From the NCBI GenBank assembly GCA_038527215.1, contig JBCBGC010000003.1:62001-126000 (forward strand): a stretch of DNA of 64,000 nucleotides, in the 5' to 3' direction. Shown here piece after piece: positions 60,567-64,000 of this stretch. How positions within the stretch are numbered: the first letter of the stretch is position 1; every line of letters starts with the position of its first letter. The translations under genes and the position numbers were made by a program. The stretch is from JAWPMV01 sp038527215 (GTDB lineage: Bacteria > Bacteroidota > Bacteroidia > J057). The notes beneath the pieces are model-generated. The model saw only the letters and a program-made list of their open reading frames with translations, was not told the DNA's origin and made no database searches.

Positions 60567-61251
60567 AATTAATTATATAAAAAGGTTAAAAGATTACGAC
60601 ACTAAGAAAACGGCTGAAACAAGATGAATAATTCCACACCCAATACACTGACTATTAGCGGATTGAGTATAATTTGTAATTCGAATTTTATTCTTAGAAA
60701 AAATTTATATTCACAAGAACCATCTACCCTCGGTCAATTTCAAGCCTCATGTACGACATCAGATCAATGTGTAGAATTTCCGCAGCGACAACAGCGCAGC
60801 ATCTAAGGGGTAGTTTATGGCCAGGAATCCTATTATTTCTGTCTTGGCCTAACGAGAAAAATGGATTATTGAGAAAAAAGGAATAGATAGATTTTGCGAG
60901 GATCGCTTTTTACCCGCTTTCAAATCAACATAGGGCTAAGGAATCCCTGTTTGCGGAAAAAAAAGTACATTGCATAAAAGGTTATGCTCTTGGGGACTTC
61001 AGATAATAAAAGGAATCCACTCGCTAAAAAAAGAGGGGAACAAAAAGAGATTTCTCCCCTACGCTTAGGGTTCAGCCTGTAATAATTCGCTCAGAATCCA
61101 GTCGGGAATCCTCGTAAGAGAACACCTCTTTTCGAGATCATTCCTACCCTGAACCTCCCTAAACCAAGCTAAAATTGGGCAGAGGAAAGTCTGGGATTTC
61201 ATTTCTCGCCTCGTTTTCCTCCAACTGGCTTGTGGAAGAATTGAAACTGCT
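60567..61251. other. 685-bp AT-rich intergenic region
   Basis: No supported gene was found. One 60-codon open frame (60624-60806, MNNSTPNTLTISGLSIIC) lacks homology I can recognise and is not called. A hairpin AGGGGA/TCCCCT with a T-run on the minus strand lies at 61024-61060. The stretch presumably carries the promoters of the divergent tail-collar gene and the TPR kinase. Confidence 0.5.
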
Positions 61252-63318
61252 ATGAAAAAAGTATGTTTAATTGGTCTATGCCTATGGGTTCAGCTCGCCG
61301 GAGCGAGCACCGTTGATAGCCTGATCCAATCTTTGGAGCGCCAGCCAGCAGAAGCGCAAATGGATCAGATTATGGGCTGGACCGATAGTTTATATCAAAA
61401 CAGGGATTCCCTGTTGGAAACCTTCGTCCAGGGGGCCACCTCCTACACAGGTAAACAGTCCGCCCATACCTGGCAATTGTTCCATCGACGTTACCGGGGC
61501 CTGATGCACCTGATCAGGCAGCGCCACGACAGCGCCCGGCATTGGTTCAAAGCAGGCCTGGCCTACGCCCAATCCTTTTTACCCGAACAATCTCCCCACA
61601 AACTCCTGGAAGATATCGGTAAAACGTTTCGCTTCCAGAGCCAGTATGATTCCGCCACCGCCTATTTTTTGCAGGTGGAAAGCCACTTGCTGGGCACCGC
61701 AGATTCCCTGGAAATGGACTGGGTGTACTTCAATCTGGGGGTATGCGCAGATGAACTGGGCGCATACGAGCAAAGTATGGGCTATTTCACCCAGGCCCAA
61801 CGCTATTTCTCCTACCAGGACAATCAGGACGGGATCATTGATTGCTACAATAGCATGGGTATCGTCCAGCAACATATTGGCAACTGGGAACTGGCGGCGG
61901 ACAACTTCGCCGCAGCTTTAGAAGGCCTAAAAGAAAGCCCTAGTTTGTGGTTAAAATCCAATGTGATCAATAACCTGGGCATCTCTTACTATAATATTCC
62001 GGATTTTGAGCGAGCCAAACCCTATTTCGAGGAGGCCTACACCTTAAAGAAAAAAATCGGCGACCGATACGGCTTGCCCTCCTCTATCACCAATCTTGCT
62101 GCCATCGCCTGGCAGGAAAAGGAATATGATCAAGCCTACCAATACGACCTGGAAGCGCTCGATCTGCACAAAAAAAACCAAAACCGCTATGGGCAGGCCC
62201 AGGTCTTGAATGATGTGGGAGCCGTGCTTCGGGAAAAGGGACAACTCACCCAGGCCCAGGATTATGCCGAACAAGCTATAGCCCTGGCCCGGGAAATCAA
62301 GGCCCGCAAAATCGTCGCCCAAGGCCTGATCAACCTCAGCTCCATTTCATACGCCCAAGGCAAGTACGCCAAAGCCTACAACCTGCAGCGGGAGTACATC
62401 GGACTCAACGACTCCCTCAAAGGAGAAGCCAGCCTCAAACAGGTCAATGAATTGCAAATCAAATTCAACACGGAGAAAAAGGAACAGGCCCTGCAGCTGA
62501 CCGAGGTAGAAAATGCCCTGCTTCAGGAACAGGTAGCCAGACGCTCTACCTGGCTTTGGCTGGTGGGAAGTCTGCTGTTGCTGGCAGGCGTGCTGGCCCT
62601 GGTTTTCTGGCAGCGCAAACGGATGGCCGACCGGGCCACCGAAATCGAACGACAGAAGGTAGAAGCTCTGGAGAAACAAAAACAAATAGATTCCATGTCT
62701 GCCATGATTGAAGGGCAGGAAAGCGAACGGAGCAGAATCGCTCGAGATTTGCATGATGGCTTAGGCGGCCTGTTGTCCTCCGTGAAACTGCGGCTCTCCA
62801 ACCTGGCCAGCAATCCCTCCCAACCGGAGTTCTACAGTCAGACCGATGAGTTGATCGATGAAGCCGCTGCGGAAGTCCGGCGCATCGCGCACAATATGGT
62901 GCCAGGCGTACTCCTGCGTTTTGGGCTGGTCTCTGCCTTGGAAACGCTCTGTGAGCAGGTTCGGGAAAGCGGGAAGGTGGACCTGGATTTCCAGGCTTTG
63001 CGGGTAGAAAAAGGGCCGAGCGAAACCCAGGAAGCCATGGTGTATCGCATCGTGCAGGAACTCATTCAAAATATGCTCAAGCACGCACAGGCTACCGAAG
63101 GCCTGGTCCAACTCGCCCAACATGAGGGGAGCCTGGAAATTACGATTGAAGATGATGGGAAGGGCTTTGATGCGAAAAAAATGGTCTCTTCCGGCCTGGG
63201 CATGCAGAGTGTAGGGGCACGCATTGATTTCCTCGGGGGGACCTGGTCCGTCAATTCAGCCCCGGGACAGGGCACCTCTATCTTGATCATGGTCCCCTGG
63301 AATACAGCCAAAGGATAA
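61252..63318 (+). CDS. TPR-repeat sensor histidine kinase (HisKA_3), second paralogue
   Basis: This 688-residue protein has a signal peptide (VCLIGLCLWVQLAGAST) and about seven TPR repeats at residues 80-380 (YFNLGVCADELGAYEQSMGYFTQAQRYF, NVINNLGISYYNIPDFERAKPYFEEAYTL and similar), then a membrane helix (TWLWLVGSLLLLAGVLALVFW, about 431-451), HisKA_3 with ERSRIARDLHDGLGGLLSSVK (about 491-511) and an HATPase with EDDGKGFD and GLGMQSVGARIDFLGG. It resembles the kinase at 54666-56672 but is transcribed in the opposite direction. The response regulator gene begins 7 bp downstream. Confidence 0.94.
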   Translation: MKKVCLIGLCLWVQLAGASTVDSLIQSLERQPAEAQMDQIMGWTDSLYQNRDSLLETFVQGATSYTGKQSAHTWQLFHRRYRGLMHLIRQRHDSARHWFKAGLAYAQSFLPEQSPHKLLEDIGKTFRFQSQYDSATAYFLQVESHLLGTADSLEMDWVYFNLGVCADELGAYEQSMGYFTQAQRYFSYQDNQDGIIDCYNSMGIVQQHIGNWELAADNFAAALEGLKESPSLWLKSNVINNLGISYYNIPDFERAKPYFEEAYTLKKKIGDRYGLPSSITNLAAIAWQEKEYDQAYQYDLEALDLHKKNQNRYGQAQVLNDVGAVLREKGQLTQAQDYAEQAIALAREIKARKIVAQGLINLSSISYAQGKYAKAYNLQREYIGLNDSLKGEASLKQVNELQIKFNTEKKEQALQLTEVENALLQEQVARRSTWLWLVGSLLLLAGVLALVFWQRKRMADRATEIERQKVEALEKQKQIDSMSAMIEGQESERSRIARDLHDGLGGLLSSVKLRLSNLASNPSQPEFYSQTDELIDEAAAEVRRIAHNMVPGVLLRFGLVSALETLCEQVRESGKVDLDFQALRVEKGPSETQEAMVYRIVQELIQNMLKHAQATEGLVQLAQHEGSLEITIEDDGKGFDAKKMVSSGLGMQSVGARIDFLGGTWSVNSAPGQGTSILIMVPWNTAKG

Positions 63319-63325
63319 TCCATTT

Positions 63326-63967
63326 ATGCCTATACAACTCCTCATTGCGGATGACCACCAGGTGGTGATTGACGGTATCGTAAATATGTTGGAAGATGCC
63401 GAAGATATATACGTGCTGGGACAGGTACAGGACGGGCCTTCCGTGCTTGATTTTGTTCATGATAAAAGTCCCGAGGTGATTTTGCTCGATCTGGATCTGC
63501 CGGGGATGGATGGATTGGCGGTAACCAAAGCTTTGCAAAAAAGTCATCCCGACATTGCGATTGCGATCCTCACCATGCATGGCGACAGCGCCCACGTGAA
63601 AGCGCTCATGAACCAGGGCGCGAAAGCATATTTACTGAAAAACACCGGGAAAGAAGAGCTGGTCCAGGCGATACGAACCGTAGCCCAAGGGGAAACCTTC
63701 ATGTCCCAGGCCGTAACCCAGTTGATGATGGCCCACATGCTGCAACAGGAAAAAAAGCAGGCCCGGGCTTTTATCCCCCGACTGACCCGTCGCGAAAAAG
63801 AAGTCCTCAAGCTGATTGCCGAGGGTATGACCAACCCAGAGATTGCGACCCACCTGCACATTTCCGTCAAAACCGTTGAATCCCACCGTACCAACTTACT
63901 GGACAAATTAGACGCGCGTAACTCAGCCGCCCTGGTGCGCATTGCCATGGAAAAGGGGCTGGTCTGA
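63326..63967 (+). CDS. NarL/LuxR-family response regulator, second paralogue
   Basis: This 213-residue regulator has a receiver domain (IADDHQVVIDGIVNMLED; phospho-Asp in ILLDLDLPGMDG) and a LuxR-type helix-turn-helix (LTRREKEVLKLIAEGMTNPEIATHLHISVKTVESHRTNLLDKL). It starts 7 bp after the TPR kinase stop, forming a two-gene unit with it, in the same arrangement as the pair at 53870-56672. Confidence 0.95.
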   Translation: MPIQLLIADDHQVVIDGIVNMLEDAEDIYVLGQVQDGPSVLDFVHDKSPEVILLDLDLPGMDGLAVTKALQKSHPDIAIAILTMHGDSAHVKALMNQGAKAYLLKNTGKEELVQAIRTVAQGETFMSQAVTQLMMAHMLQQEKKQARAFIPRLTRREKEVLKLIAEGMTNPEIATHLHISVKTVESHRTNLLDKLDARNSAALVRIAMEKGLV

Positions 63968-64000
63968 TCTTCCCTCAACAGGATTATATCAGGTGATCAC

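Noticed and set aside
60624..60806. 60-codon open frame in the gap before the second TPR kinase
   Set aside because: No recognised motif; it lacks leader-peptide signatures and neighbouring modification genes.

Overview
The window reads as chromosomal DNA of a member of the Bacteroidota, most likely a Saprospiria/Lewinella-like marine or sludge bacterium. The evidence is a type IX secretion (T9SS)-style cargo protein with PKD and Ig-like repeats, SusD-free but typical periplasmic lipoproteins, hybrid two-component systems with many PAS domains, AraC-type response regulators, TPR histidine kinases, weak or absent Shine-Dalgarno signals, at least one TTTG-N19-TAnnTTTG promoter, and moderate GC content. 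No rRNA, tRNA, CRISPR array, prophage or intact insertion sequence was recognised. The lineage call is an inference from gene content.

Layout. 1-6.1 kb: the end of an alpha/beta hydrolase, a secreted GH2 beta-galactosidase, an SDR dehydrogenase and a GPH-type sugar symporter, which looks like a carbohydrate-use group. 6.1-9.4 kb: dense intergenic repeats, a lipoprotein-anchored RidA homologue and the overlapping pyrR-pyrB pair. 9.4-14.4 kb: an LptF/G-type permease, a CBM48 protein, a GT2 glycosyltransferase, an RluA-type pseudouridine synthase, a MITE-like element and an MDR oxidoreductase. 14.7-22 kb: an acyl-CoA oxidase-like protein with an extra N-terminal TerB-like region, a 0.7 kb hairpin-repeat field, a lipoprotein, a saccharopine dehydrogenase, an outer-membrane-type protein and a LOG-like protein. 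21.9-28.4 kb: a signalling cluster of two large histidine kinases, a REC-DHp-REC protein and a REC-AraC regulator. 28.6-35.2 kb: Hsp20, a caspase/alpha-beta-hydrolase fusion, a sulfatase and an azurin-like cupredoxin. 35.2-48.8 kb: two acyl-CoA dehydrogenases, a MoaD-like sulfur carrier with a BNR propeller, a giant M43 metalloprotease with PKD/Ig arrays, a 2,4-dienoyl-CoA reductase-like enzyme and a PQQ-type sugar dehydrogenase. 48.9-64 kb: ispH, a McrBC-like two-gene system, two paralogous TPR-kinase/LuxR-regulator pairs, pfkA, and a tail-collar/T9SS gene pair.

How the genes fit together. Fatty-acid oxidation recurs (acyl-CoA oxidase-like, two acyl-CoA dehydrogenases, dienoyl-CoA reductase-like), as does polysaccharide or glycan use (beta-galactosidase, symporter, sulfatase, sugar dehydrogenase). 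Signalling genes are dense.

The most unusual content is non-coding. One family of dispersed hairpins has constant outer stems and a near-constant loop, but variable inner stem arms that remain complementary. It occurs as a 55-bp tandem array at 6.65-6.88 kb and as alternating inverted copies in a 225-bp tandem duplication at 17.2-17.7 kb. A second, 97-bp tandem family flanks the symporter gene in inverted orientation and supplies its stop codon. The main protein-level candidates for new biology are the caspase-hydrolase fusion and the McrB/DUF2357-nuclease pair.
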